DNA of 42,945 bases, from contig DAISJD010000012.1 in NCBI GenBank assembly GCA_036821645.1, positions 1 to 42,945 of the forward strand. The letters are read 5' to 3'. How positions within the stretch are numbered: the first letter of the stretch is position 1; each line of letters opens with the position of its first letter. Source of the DNA: DAISJD01 sp036821645 (GTDB lineage Bacteria; Pseudomonadota; Alphaproteobacteria; ATCC43930; CGMCC-115725). The position numbers were made by a program, and so were the translations under genes. Positions 8,347 through 16,962 of the stretch are shown here, piece by piece. Under the pieces are notes generated by a model, which was not told the origin of the DNA, did not search any database, and was given only the letters and a program-made list of their open reading frames with translations.

Positions 8347-8644
8347 GATTGCTTCTTCAACAAATGGAATCAGGCGAGCGGGTGGCCCCGTATCGAGCCG
8401 CGTATAATATCCAGCTTCGGACGCGAGTCAATGCCAAAGCCGATTATTTTTCTCATAGGGGGTGTGTTGACCGCCGAGATCCCTCGAAGAGAGATCAGCC
8501 CCGATCATGAACCTGACAAAAGCTGCTTGCAAGCCCGGATTTTATCGGGTAACTAGGCGTCATGTGCGTTCCGCCCTCGTTGTGGAACGCCTTGTTTTTC
8601 AGTATCCCTCCCGGTTCCGGGACATCGATACGCGAAAACGCTGC
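8347..8644. other. Intergenic region between rplU and tRNA-Ser
   Basis: The region separates the divergent rplU and tRNA-Ser genes and so must carry both promoters. I see no credible protein gene; the open frames here overlap the ribosomal and tRNA genes and resemble nothing. Confidence 0.45.
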
Positions 8645-8734
8645 GGACAGGTGGCCGAGTGGTTGAAGGCGCCGGTCTCGAAAACCGGTGTGCCCGCAAG
8701 GGTACCGTGGGTTCGAATCCCACCCTGTCCGCCA
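8645..8734 (+). tRNA. tRNA-Ser (anticodon CGA)
   Basis: This is a class II tRNA of 90 bases with encoded CCA. The acceptor strands GGACAGG (8645-8651) and CCTGTCC (8724-8730) pair perfectly. The anticodon stem CCGGT/ACCGG encloses loop CTCGAAA, giving anticodon CGA for serine codon UCG. The long variable arm (about TGTGCCCGCAAGGGTACC) is the serine hallmark. The T arm GTGGG-TTCGAAT-CCCAC is intact, and CCA is at 8732-8734. Confidence 0.97.
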
Positions 8735-8767
8735 GCCCTCTCTTCAAAACATGTCAGACCGTGCTAT

Positions 8768-8789
8768 AACCGCCAAAAATGGCGGTTTT
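8768..8789 (+). terminator. Terminator after tRNA-Ser
   Basis: AACCGCCA (8768-8775) pairs with TGGCGGTT (8780-8787) around an AAAA loop and ends in TTTT, 33 bases after the tRNA. Confidence 0.75.
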
Positions 8790-9097
8790 GCGCGGCTTTT
8801 CGTTTTCTGAGCGGCATAGCAATCGAGGTCATCGACAGGATCCCAATTGCCGCCCCCCTCGTTTGAAAGCTTGCCTATCTTCTTTAGCCAGGCTCAATCA
8901 AGGATAGACTTTCCACACGCCGAAAGCACGGAAATACGGTAAATTTTAAAAAAAAGTTTTTTTAATAAACTTTTTATCAACTTTTAGTCTATACATAACC
9001 GAATAAATATTGTTTTCAACAGATTTTAGATCATAACAACATGATCATGATCAATAAAAATCAATCTTTAATCGATCAAAAAAGAAATATTCATCCA
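8790..9097. other. AT-rich region upstream of cas3
   Basis: No gene is seen between the tRNA terminator and cas3. From about 8935 the DNA is extremely AT-rich. It contains a 9-bp inverted repeat, AAAAAGTTT (8952-8960) and AAACTTTTT (8968-8976). A TATACA at 8991-8996 could be a -10 box. This is the likely promoter and control region of the cas operon, but no operator is recognisable. Confidence 0.45.
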
Positions 9098-11335
9098 ATG
9101 TATTTAGCCCATAGTCCCCGTGATGATGATCCTAATAAGCAGGGTCATTTACTTCAAGATCACCTGATCGCGACTGGTCATACTGCGGCAGGATTCGCCC
9201 GTGCCTTCGGTTTGAAAAATCGCCCTCTTGCCGTCGAGCAAGCCGTCAAACTGGCCGGATTGCTGCATGATCTTGGAAAATATTGCCAAAAATTTCAGGC
9301 GCGTCTCGCGGGGGCAACGGATCCGGTCGATCACGCCGCCGCCGGGGCCAAAGAAATCGCCACCATGGCGCAGCGGGGCTCGAACGACTATTTCATGGCG
9401 CAACTTATTGCATACGCCATTGCCGGCCATCATGCCGGACTTGCCGATTATCAGCCCCTGGAACACCGGTTGAAAAAACCGATCGAACCGATCGATCCCA
9501 TTTGGCGCACCGAAATCCCGATTCCCGACGGCCCCTTATGGCCCGGCAACTTCATCGGCTCGACCAATGGCAAAGCCGAGATCGGTTTCCAATTGGCCTT
9601 TCTCGGGCGCATGGTGTTTTCCTGTCTCGTCGATGCGGATTTCAAGGACACGGAACTTTTTTACAAACCCGGTCTCGACCGTCGGTGGCCAGATCTCGGT
9701 GACGAGATCGATGGGCTCATCGCCAAGTTCGAAGCCGAAATTGCCCGAAAAACCGCTAAGAAAAGCGATCTCAACACCTGCCGGACAGAGATCCTCGCCC
9801 ATGTCCGGGCGCGCGCATCGGCACCGCCCGGCCTCTTCACCCTGACCGTGCCCACGGGGGGCGGCAAGACCCTCGCCTCTTTGGGGTTCGCTCTCGACCA
9901 TGCCAAGGCGCATGGCCATCGGCGGATCATCTATGCCATTCCCTTTACCGCGATCATCGATCAGACGGCGGCGATTTTTCGGTCCGTCCTCGGGGATGCC
10001 TATGTTCTCGAACATCATGCCGCCCTTGAAGAAAAGCGGTTTTGCGACCGCGAACAGGGCGACAAGCTGAAACTCGCCATGGAAGATTGGGCGGCCCCGG
10101 TGGTGGTGACGACCAATGTGCAACTATTTGAAAGTCTGTTCGCCAATCGCCCGGCCCGCTGTCGCAAACTGCACAATATCGCCAACAGCATCATCATTTT
10201 GGACGAGGCCCAGACCCTGCCCCTCGATCTGCTGCGCCCGTGTCTTGCCGCCTTGGATGAATTGGCCCGCAATTACGGGGCGACGATCGTCCTGTGCACC
10301 GCGACACAACCGGCCCTCGATCGTCGGGATTTGAAACAGGGCGGTCTCGCCCTTCAGGGGCGGGAATTGGCCCCGGATCCCGCCGACCTTGCCCGGCGGC
10401 TGCGCCGGGTCGAGATTACGCACGGCCACACGCTCAGTGACGACGATTTGGTCGCGGCCTTGCGCGCCCACCCGCAGGCCCTCGTCATCGTCAATAGCCG
10501 CGCCCATGCCCTGGCCCTATATCGTCGGGCGGAACAAGAAGGGTTGGATGGGATCATCCATCTCACCACCCGCCAATATGCGGCGCACCGGCGCACGATC
10601 CTGGAACGGGTCAGGGTGAATTTGAACGACAAGGCCCCCTGTCGGCTCATCGCGACCTCATTGATTGAATGCGGGGTCGACGTCGATTTTCCCCGGGTAT
10701 GGCGCGCGGAAGCCGGGCTCGACCAGATCGCGCAGGCGGCGGGGCGGTGCAACCGGGAAAATCGACGCCCCCGGTCCGAGAGTATCGTGACCGTGTTCAA
10801 GACCCCCGACCATCGCGCACCGCCCGATCTCGACAAGGCCGCCGCGGCCTTCGCCCGCGTCGCCGGAAAACATGCCGATCTGTTATCGCCTGATGCGATC
10901 AAAGATTATTTCAAAGACGTCTATTGGCAGAAAAGCGCCGATCAATTGGACCACAAAAAGATCTTGGCCCAGCACGAGATGAGCGGCGGCACCCTCTATT
11001 TCAACTACCAGACCGTGGCGACCGATTTCCGCATGATCGAGAGCGGCCTCACCCCTGTGATCATCAACGACCATCCGACCGTCGCAGAGATCTTGGGTCG
11101 CCTGAACGAACGGAACGCATCCCCCGCCAAGGCCGCCCGCGACCTGCAACCCTATCTGGTGCAAGTGACGGCCAAGGCGTTTCAGAGCCTGCGCGACAAC
11201 GAACACGTCGCATACCACCGGCCCGATCTCTGGGGTGATCAATTCGCGGTCTTGAAGTCAGGATCGAAACTCTACGCCCCTGAGATCGGGCTCCAATGGG
11301 AACGGGCGGACCAGTTGGAGAGTTTTATTTATTGA
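9098..11335 (+). CDS. cas3: CRISPR-associated helicase-nuclease Cas3 (type I-C)
   Basis: Cas3 is recruited by target-bound Cascade, then unwinds and shreds the non-target strand. The N-terminal HD nuclease shows LLHDLGKY (H57-D58), DHAAAGA at ~78 and AGHHAGL at ~110. The superfamily 2 helicase shows Walker A PTGGGKT (~252-258), LDEAQ (368-372), LCTATQPA, and the C-terminal motifs SLIECGVDVDFP and QAAGRCNRE (~546-554). I place the start at ATG 9098 (MYLAHS...), where family similarity begins. A longer frame opens at ATG 9041 with 19 lysine/asparagine-rich residues; neither start has a strong ribosome binding site. The shorter form is 745 residues. It is the first gene of the cas operon. Confidence 0.96.
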   Translation: MYLAHSPRDDDPNKQGHLLQDHLIATGHTAAGFARAFGLKNRPLAVEQAVKLAGLLHDLGKYCQKFQARLAGATDPVDHAAAGAKEIATMAQRGSNDYFMAQLIAYAIAGHHAGLADYQPLEHRLKKPIEPIDPIWRTEIPIPDGPLWPGNFIGSTNGKAEIGFQLAFLGRMVFSCLVDADFKDTELFYKPGLDRRWPDLGDEIDGLIAKFEAEIARKTAKKSDLNTCRTEILAHVRARASAPPGLFTLTVPTGGGKTLASLGFALDHAKAHGHRRIIYAIPFTAIIDQTAAIFRSVLGDAYVLEHHAALEEKRFCDREQGDKLKLAMEDWAAPVVVTTNVQLFESLFANRPARCRKLHNIANSIIILDEAQTLPLDLLRPCLAALDELARNYGATIVLCTATQPALDRRDLKQGGLALQGRELAPDPADLARRLRRVEITHGHTLSDDDLVAALRAHPQALVIVNSRAHALALYRRAEQEGLDGIIHLTTRQYAAHRRTILERVRVNLNDKAPCRLIATSLIECGVDVDFPRVWRAEAGLDQIAQAAGRCNRENRRPRSESIVTVFKTPDHRAPPDLDKAAAAFARVAGKHADLLSPDAIKDYFKDVYWQKSADQLDHKKILAQHEMSGGTLYFNYQTVATDFRMIESGLTPVIINDHPTVAEILGRLNERNASPAKAARDLQPYLVQVTAKAFQSLRDNEHVAYHRPDLWGDQFAVLKSGSKLYAPEIGLQWERADQLESFIY

Positions 11336-11350
11336 GAGAGGTTTCCTACC

Positions 11351-12016
11351 TTGCCCCACGGCATCAAACTTCGGGTATCGGGCGATTATGCCCTGTTCAC
11401 CAGACCGGAACTGAAGGTCGAACGCGTGTCCTATGACGTGATGACCCCGTCGGCCGCACGGGGCATCCTGGACGCGATTCATTGGAAACCGGCGATCACC
11501 TGGGTGATCGACGCCATCCATGTGTTGAAGCCCATCCGGTTTCAATCGATCCGCCGCAACGAGGTCGGACACAAGGCCCCGGCGGGCAAGATCAAGACCG
11601 CCATGAATCAGGGTCATCTCGACGGGCTGCGTCTTTTGGTCGATGACGATCGCCAACAACGGGCGTCGACTTTGCTGATCCAGGTCGATTATGTGATCGA
11701 GGCGCATTTCGTCCTGACCGATCGGGCCGGGGCCGAGGATAATGCCGGTAAACATCTCGATATTTTCAATCGGCGGGCCCTGCGCGGGCAATGTTTTCAC
11801 CAGCCCTGCCTCGGCACCCGAGAATTTCCGGCCCGTTTCAGCCTCGTCACCCCAGAAGATCCGGCCCCACCGGCCATCGATCTCAGCCGCGATCTCGGCT
11901 TCATGCTGTGGGACATCGATCACGCCGAGGATCGGGCCGCCCTGTTCTTTCGCGCAAAACTCGACCGGGGCATCCTGCGCATTCCCGCCCCCGGCGCGTC
12001 GGAGATTTATCGATGA
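11351..12016 (+). CDS. cas5c: Cas5c/Cas5d: crRNA-processing Cascade subunit
   Basis: In type I-C systems, which lack Cas6, Cas5 cleaves the pre-crRNA and stays bound to the 5' handle. The 221-residue product has the Cas5 RAMP features: LRVSGDYALFTRPELKVERVSYDVMTPSAARGILDAI near the start, RFQSIRRNE, a Gly/Cys-rich region GQCFHQPCLGTREFPA at ~146-161, and LGFMLWDIDH. Translation starts at TTG 11351, 15 bases after the cas3 stop and behind GAGAGAGG. It overlaps cas8c by ATGA, which suggests coupled translation. Confidence 0.95.
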   Translation: MPHGIKLRVSGDYALFTRPELKVERVSYDVMTPSAARGILDAIHWKPAITWVIDAIHVLKPIRFQSIRRNEVGHKAPAGKIKTAMNQGHLDGLRLLVDDDRQQRASTLLIQVDYVIEAHFVLTDRAGAEDNAGKHLDIFNRRALRGQCFHQPCLGTREFPARFSLVTPEDPAPPAIDLSRDLGFMLWDIDHAEDRAALFFRAKLDRGILRIPAPGASEIYR

Positions 12017-13755
12017 GCTTGCTTGCGGCACTCAACCGGGCCAACGATCAGCTCTCGCGGGATGGCAAGGTGCCGGTTTTCGGTTTTTCCACTGAAAAAA
12101 TCGGCTTCATCCTGTCGCTCCGCCGCGATGGCACCCTCGCCTGCCCGCCCATCGACTGGCGCGATGGATCGGGCAAAAAACGCAGGCCCCGCCCGATGGC
12201 GGTGCCCGAACCGCCAAAACGCACATCGGGCATCGCCCCCAATTTTTTATGGGATAAAAGCGCCTATGTCTTGGGTGTGACGGCGGGCGAAGGCAAACGC
12301 CTCGCCCGCGAACACCAGGCCTTCATCGATTTTCACACCACCCTCTTGCAGGACAGCGATGATATCGGCCTTCGGGCCCTGTTGGCATTCTTGCACGCCT
12401 GGCGCGCGGACGCATTCGATGCCCAACCCTGGACCGACGACATAAAGGCCGCGATCAAGGACGAAAACATCGTCTTTGCCTTGGAGTCAGAACGGCAGGA
12501 CGGTGTTTTTCTTCACGACCGCCCAGCCGCGCGTGCGATTTGGGCACGGCACATCTCGGCCGACGAACAGGGCGACGGGCTCTGCCTCGTCACGGGGACG
12601 CGCGGTCCGATCGCCCGCCTGCATGGCAGCATCAAGGGCGTTTACGGGGCCCAATCTTCCGGTGCGGCCCTCGTCTCGTTCAATCTCGACGCCTTTACCT
12701 CCTATGGTCATGAACAGGGGGCGAATGCCCCCGTCTCGGCGGCGGCGGCATTCGGCTATGCGACCGCTCTCAACAAATACCTGGAAAAGGGCAGTGCAAA
12801 TCGCCTGCAACTGGGCGATGCCGCAACCGTGTTCTGGGCCGAAGCCGAAACCCCCGATCTGCGAACCACGGCCGAAGCCTTCTTTACCTTGTCCATGGCA
12901 AATGAGATCGACCCGGCGGTCGAGGCGAACAATCGCGTCAAACCCATCTTGGACGCGATGCGTCAGGGTCAGCGCCTTTCCCAGATCCGCCCCGACTTGG
13001 CAAAGGGTGTGCGGTTTTATGTGCTGGGGCTTGCCCCCAATGCTGCACGGCTCTCGGTCCGATTTTGGTTGGAAGACGATTTCGGGGATTTTGCCGACCG
13101 TTACCAGAAATTTCTGGACGAGATGCGCATCGAACCACCGGATCGCCATGACGGCATCGCCCTCTGGCAGTATCTGCGGGAAATCGCTGTTCTGGGAAAA
13201 AGCGAGAATATTCCCCCCAACCTCGCCGGGGAATGGATACGCGCCATTCTTGCGGGCACACCCTATCCGCTGTCCCTGCTGTCCGCCGTTCTCATACGCA
13301 TCCGGGCGGACCAAACCGTCAATGCCCGGCGCGTCTCGATTTTAAAAGCCGTCCTTATCCGCAATCGCTCTTTAACCAAGGAGGCACCCGTGGCCTTTGA
13401 CGCGGACAATCGAAACAAAGGGTATCTGTTGGGGCGTCTCTTTGCCGTCTATGAACATATTCAGACTGCGGCACTGGGACGCCTCAATGCCAGTATCAAG
13501 GATAAATTTTACAGTGCAGCCTCGGCCCAGCCGCGCAAGGTGTTTCCCTTGCTCGACAAAGGGGCGACCAATCATTTGGCGAAACTCGGCAAACAACGAC
13601 CGGGCCAACGAGTCAATCTGGATAAACATCTCAGCGAGATCATGCAGGCGATGACACCGGGCGACGACCCGTTTCCCGCCGCCTTTTCCAGTGAGGAACA
13701 GGCCCTGTTCGCGCTCGGCTATTACCATCAACGCGAAATTTTATTTCCCAAATAG
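12013..13755 (+). CDS. cas8c: Cas8c (Csd1), large Cascade subunit
   Basis: Cas8c recognises the PAM and starts target unwinding in type I-C Cascade. The 580-residue product is of normal Csd1 size and begins MSLLAALNRANDQLSRDGKV. Family-like segments include PNFLWDKSAYVLG, LVTGTRGPIARLHGSIKGV, LVSFNLDAFTSYGHEQG, VSAAAAFGYATALNKYL and ARLSVRFWLEDDFG. The ATG at 12013 overlaps the cas5c stop. A longer frame starting at 11791 lies within cas5c and is not real. The last 121 codons also appear to be translated separately as Cas11c (see 13390). Confidence 0.95.
   Translation: MSLLAALNRANDQLSRDGKVPVFGFSTEKIGFILSLRRDGTLACPPIDWRDGSGKKRRPRPMAVPEPPKRTSGIAPNFLWDKSAYVLGVTAGEGKRLAREHQAFIDFHTTLLQDSDDIGLRALLAFLHAWRADAFDAQPWTDDIKAAIKDENIVFALESERQDGVFLHDRPAARAIWARHISADEQGDGLCLVTGTRGPIARLHGSIKGVYGAQSSGAALVSFNLDAFTSYGHEQGANAPVSAAAAFGYATALNKYLEKGSANRLQLGDAATVFWAEAETPDLRTTAEAFFTLSMANEIDPAVEANNRVKPILDAMRQGQRLSQIRPDLAKGVRFYVLGLAPNAARLSVRFWLEDDFGDFADRYQKFLDEMRIEPPDRHDGIALWQYLREIAVLGKSENIPPNLAGEWIRAILAGTPYPLSLLSAVLIRIRADQTVNARRVSILKAVLIRNRSLTKEAPVAFDADNRNKGYLLGRLFAVYEHIQTAALGRLNASIKDKFYSAASAQPRKVFPLLDKGATNHLAKLGKQRPGQRVNLDKHLSEIMQAMTPGDDPFPAAFSSEEQALFALGYYHQREILFPK
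13390..13755 (+). CDS. cas11c: Cas11c small subunit from an internal start within cas8c
   Basis: An in-frame GTG at 13390 follows a perfect AAGGAGG (13378-13384) with 5-base spacing, inside the cas8c frame. It would give a 121-residue protein starting VAFDADNRNKGYLLGRLF and ending with the Cas8c C-terminus. Type I-C systems are known to make their Cas11 small subunit by internal translation from the 3' end of cas8c, at about this size. Cas11c lines the Cascade belly and stabilises the R-loop. The start is strongly supported by the sequence signal; separate expression is inferred. Confidence 0.8.
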   Translation: MAFDADNRNKGYLLGRLFAVYEHIQTAALGRLNASIKDKFYSAASAQPRKVFPLLDKGATNHLAKLGKQRPGQRVNLDKHLSEIMQAMTPGDDPFPAAFSSEEQALFALGYYHQREILFPK

Positions 13756-13775
13756 AAATCCGAGGAAACCGCCCC

Positions 13776-14735
13776 ATGACTATTCTCGCCAATCGTTACG
13801 ATTTTATCGTGTTTTTCGACGTCATCAACGGCAATCCCAATGGTGATCCCGATGCCGGCAACACGCCGCGTCTCGACCCCGAAACCAATCGGGGGCTGGT
13901 CACGGATGTCAGTCTGAAACGCAAAATCCGTAATTATCTCGACCTTACCCGATCGGGCGAACCGGGCTTCAACATCTATGTCCAGGAAAGCTCCATCCTG
14001 AACGAACAGCACCGCAAGGCCTATCGCCATACCCGTCCCGATGATGCGAAGGTTGGGAAAGAGGCGAAATTAAACCCCAAAGACGACGGCGAAGCCAAAA
14101 GCCTGCAACGGTTTATGTGCGAGAATTTCTTCGACGTCCGCACATTCGGCGCCGTTATGAGCACGAACATCAATTGCGGACAGGTGCGCGGCCCGGTTCA
14201 ATTGTCCTTCGCCCAATCGGTCGAGCCGATCATCCCCCTCGAAATCACCATCACCCGCATGGCCGCCACGAATGAAAAAGAAAAAGCCGCAACCCTTCAG
14301 GGCGGCGAGGATAAAGAAAACGAACGCACCGAAAACCGGACCATGGGGCGCAAGCATATCGTGCCTTACGGGCTTTATCGCGCCCATGGCTTCGTCTCGG
14401 CAAAACTGGCCGAACGGACGGGATTTTCCGAGGCGGACCTCACCATCCTGTTCGAGGCGGTGGCCGCAATGTTCGAACATGACCGTTCCGCCGCACGGGG
14501 CGAAATGGCGGTGCGGCGGCTCATCATCTTCAAGCATGACAATGCCTTGGGCAACGCCCCTGCCCATCGATTGTTCGAACGGGTCGAAACCAAACGCACG
14601 GACGGCACCGTCGATTATCCGATCGGCGCGCCCGAGATCGCCCATTGGCCCCCGGCGCGCAGCATCAAGGATTATCGGATCGTGATCGACGATCACGCCC
14701 TGCCGGACGGGGTCACGATCATCGATCGTCTCTGA
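13776..14735 (+). CDS. cas7c: Cas7c (Csd2), crRNA-binding Cascade backbone
   Basis: Multiple Cas7 copies coat the crRNA spacer and form the Cascade backbone. The 319-residue product begins with the family hallmark RYDFIVFFDVINGNPNGDPD, then NTPRLDPETNRGLVTDVSLKRK-like sequence. Later segments are VRTFGAVMSTNINCGQVRGP (FGAVMS type), SFAQSVEPI and KHIVPYGLYRAHGF. It starts at ATG 13776, 20 bases after cas8c, with GAGGAAACCGCC upstream. Confidence 0.96.
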   Translation: MTILANRYDFIVFFDVINGNPNGDPDAGNTPRLDPETNRGLVTDVSLKRKIRNYLDLTRSGEPGFNIYVQESSILNEQHRKAYRHTRPDDAKVGKEAKLNPKDDGEAKSLQRFMCENFFDVRTFGAVMSTNINCGQVRGPVQLSFAQSVEPIIPLEITITRMAATNEKEKAATLQGGEDKENERTENRTMGRKHIVPYGLYRAHGFVSAKLAERTGFSEADLTILFEAVAAMFEHDRSAARGEMAVRRLIIFKHDNALGNAPAHRLFERVETKRTDGTVDYPIGAPEIAHWPPARSIKDYRIVIDDHALPDGVTIIDRL

Positions 14736-14739
14736 TCCG

Positions 14740-15420
14740 ATGGCGGAAAACGACACGATTGAGGAAAGCGGGGATGATGCGGCACCCATCCCCCTTTCCG
14801 CCCTGCAACATGCCGTCTATTGCCCGCGCCAGGCCGCCCTCATTCATTTAGAGCGGCTCTGGGCGGAAAATCGCTTCACGGCTGAGGGTCAGGTTCTGCA
14901 TAGCCAAGCTGACAAGCCTGGCAAACGGACAATCAAAGGCGTACGCCGGGTCACGGCACTGCCGCTTGTCTCTCGCAGGCTGGGCATTGCGGGGGTCGCC
15001 GATCTCGTCGAGTTTCATGGGGTCGGTGCTGATCATGAAACGCCATACCCCGTTGAATATAAACGCGGAAAACCCAAAAAACACAATGCCGACGCAGTAC
15101 AGCTTTGTGCCCAAGGTCTCTGTCTTGAAGAGATGACCGGCCAAGCGGTGCCGGAGGGGGCGCTGTTTTACGCCGAAACAAAGCGGCGCGTTGTCGTGCC
15201 GTTCGATGCGGCCTTGCGCGATCAGACCCACGCCGCGATCGAAATACTGCGCACCATTTTCACGACACAGAAAACACCGCCCCCAACGCTGCACCGCGAT
15301 CGGTGTCGCGCCTGCTCGCTTGCGGATCTGTGCCGCCCGAAAGACGTGATCAAATCGGCACGGCAATGGCGCCTGCGGATGATCAATTCCCTCTTGGACG
15401 AGGTTGGCGACCTTCAATGA
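14740..15420 (+). CDS. cas4: Cas4 nuclease (adaptation)
   Basis: Cas4 trims prespacers and selects PAM-containing ends together with Cas1-Cas2. The 226-residue PD-(D/E)XK protein has the four iron-sulfur cysteines: C28 (AVYCPRQ) and C189, C192, C198 (CRACSLADLC). Likely catalytic residues are H54, D88 (GVADLVEF), and E106 and K108 (VEYKRG), followed by Q121 in AVQLCAQGLCLEEM. It starts 4 bases after the cas7c stop and overlaps cas1 by ATGA. Confidence 0.95.
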   Translation: MAENDTIEESGDDAAPIPLSALQHAVYCPRQAALIHLERLWAENRFTAEGQVLHSQADKPGKRTIKGVRRVTALPLVSRRLGIAGVADLVEFHGVGADHETPYPVEYKRGKPKKHNADAVQLCAQGLCLEEMTGQAVPEGALFYAETKRRVVVPFDAALRDQTHAAIEILRTIFTTQKTPPPTLHRDRCRACSLADLCRPKDVIKSARQWRLRMINSLLDEVGDLQ

Positions 15421-16451
15421 AAAAGCTTCTCAATACGATCTACATCACCACCGAAGGGAGTGGCTTGCGGAAGGATGGAGAAAATCTGGTTGTCGACAAT
15501 GACGGCGCAGAGATCGGTCGGGTGCCGCTCCACATGTTGGCATCGGTCGTGGCTTTCGGTGCGATCTTCGTCTCGCCGGCCTTGATGCAAGCCTGCGCCA
15601 GCCAGGGGATTACAATCGTCCTGCTGGCGCGCACGGGACAGTTCCAAGCCCGGATCGAAGGTCCGGTGAGCGGCAACGTTCTGTTGCTCCGGGCGCAATA
15701 TAAGATGTCGGATACACCGGAAGAAATTGTAAATGGATTTATTATTGGCAAAATTTCCAATCAACGCGCCGTGTTGATGCAGGCGTTGCGCGATTACGGC
15801 AGTGATTACGATCCTGTTGCCAAGACGGCACTCACCGATGCGACCACACGTCTCGCCCATAGTCTGTCGCGCCTATCCACACAAGATGTCGATCTCGACT
15901 CGATGCGCGGGATCGAAGGCGATGCAGCACGGCTCTATTTCGGCGTTTTCGACCATCTCGTGCGTTCTTCAGACCCAGCACTGCGCTTTACCGGGCGCTC
16001 TCGTCGCCCTCCGCTTGATCCGGTCAATGCCCTACTCTCTTTTTTATACACGCTTCTCACCCATGATTGTCGCAGCGCCGCCGAAACGGTCGGGCTTGAT
16101 CCGGCCGTTGGATTTTTACACCGCGACCGTCCCGGCCGTCCCAGTCTAGCCCTAGACCTCATGGAAGAATTGCGCCCGATCCTGGTCGATCGTCTCGTCC
16201 TGTCGCTGATCAATCGCCGTCAGGTTTGCGCCCAGGATTTCGTCACCAATGAGGGCGGCGGCGTCATCCTGACCGACAAAGCGCGCAAAACCGTCTTGAC
16301 CGCTTGGCAAGAGCGTAAAAAAGAGGACCGTATTCACCCATTCCTTGAAGAAACGGCCCCCGTGGGATTGGTCCCCTATCTCCAAGCACAGTTATTGGCA
16401 CGCCATTTACGCGGCGATCTCGACGCCTATCCACCCTGGCTCTGGAAATAA
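15417..16451 (+). CDS. cas1: Cas1 integrase
   Basis: Cas1 with Cas2 inserts new spacers at the leader end of the array. The 344-residue type I-C Cas1 begins MKKLLNTIYITTEGSGL. Metal-binding residues are recognisable: E167 in GIEGDAARLYF, H235 in GFLHRDRPGRPSLALDLMEE, and D247/E250 in the same segment. The ATG at 15417 overlaps the cas4 stop (ATGA); the longer frame from 15303 lies in cas4 and is not used. Confidence 0.97.
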   Translation: MKKLLNTIYITTEGSGLRKDGENLVVDNDGAEIGRVPLHMLASVVAFGAIFVSPALMQACASQGITIVLLARTGQFQARIEGPVSGNVLLLRAQYKMSDTPEEIVNGFIIGKISNQRAVLMQALRDYGSDYDPVAKTALTDATTRLAHSLSRLSTQDVDLDSMRGIEGDAARLYFGVFDHLVRSSDPALRFTGRSRRPPLDPVNALLSFLYTLLTHDCRSAAETVGLDPAVGFLHRDRPGRPSLALDLMEELRPILVDRLVLSLINRRQVCAQDFVTNEGGGVILTDKARKTVLTAWQERKKEDRIHPFLEETAPVGLVPYLQAQLLARHLRGDLDAYPPWLWK

Positions 16452-16467
16452 GGAACGGCAAAAGCTC

Positions 16468-16758
16468 ATGATGGTCCTCGTTGCGTATGATGTGAACACA
16501 ACTGAGGCGGGGGGTGTGCGCCGCCTGCGCCAAGTCGCCAAAGCCTGCCGGGATTTTGGGCAAAGGGTCCAGAATTCAGTCTTCGAAATCGAGGTTGATC
16601 CGGCACAATGGACGGCCCTGAAAAATCGCCTCGAAACGATCATCAACCCCGACCGCGATAGTCTTCGATACTATTATTTAGGGTCGACATGGCAGCGCCG
16701 GGTCGAACATGTGGGGGCCAAACCTGCCGTCGATTTAGGTGGAACACTGATCCTCTGA
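16468..16758 (+). CDS. cas2: Cas2
   Basis: Cas2 is the dimeric bridge of the Cas1-Cas2 integration complex. The 96-residue product starts MMVLVAYDVNTTEAGGVRR, with the conserved Asp at position 8, then RVQNSVFEIEVD and YYYLGSTW. The start at 16468 (or the ATG right after it at 16471) is preceded by AAGGAACGG. The frame upstream overlaps cas1 and is not real. It is the last cas gene. Confidence 0.96.
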   Translation: MMVLVAYDVNTTEAGGVRRLRQVAKACRDFGQRVQNSVFEIEVDPAQWTALKNRLETIINPDRDSLRYYYLGSTWQRRVEHVGAKPAVDLGGTLIL

Positions 16759-16962
16759 CCGACACGCACGGGACATTAATCCGCGTGCGAACCATAAACA
16801 TGCGCCAACTTCCCAGACGGTTCGCACTGGCCCCAAGCATCTCAAAAACAAGGATAAAATCGAGTCAGAACGTTGAAACACCCTCAACAAGGCCATAACG
16901 AGCACAGGCTCGCACTTTTGCCATTCTTTTCTTTTAAAAGACAATATGTTAGCAAGGAGGCC
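16759..16962 (+). promoter_or_regulatory. CRISPR leader
   Basis: This 204-base non-coding stretch lies between cas2 and the first repeat, at the conserved repeat end of the array. It carries a perfect 9-bp inverted repeat (GTGCGAACC 16785-16793, GGTTCGCAC 16819-16827). A short hairpin, CGAGC/GCTCG at 16899-16912 followed by CACTTTTG, may end cas transcription. The AT-rich last 50 bases finish in GCAAGGAGGCC next to repeat 1. It should contain the array promoter and the Cas1-Cas2 integration signals. Confidence 0.75.

Noticed and set aside
11791..12012. N-terminal extension of cas8c to 654 residues
   Set aside because: The extra part lies within cas5c in another frame. The ATG at 12013 overlaps the cas5c stop and matches the family start.
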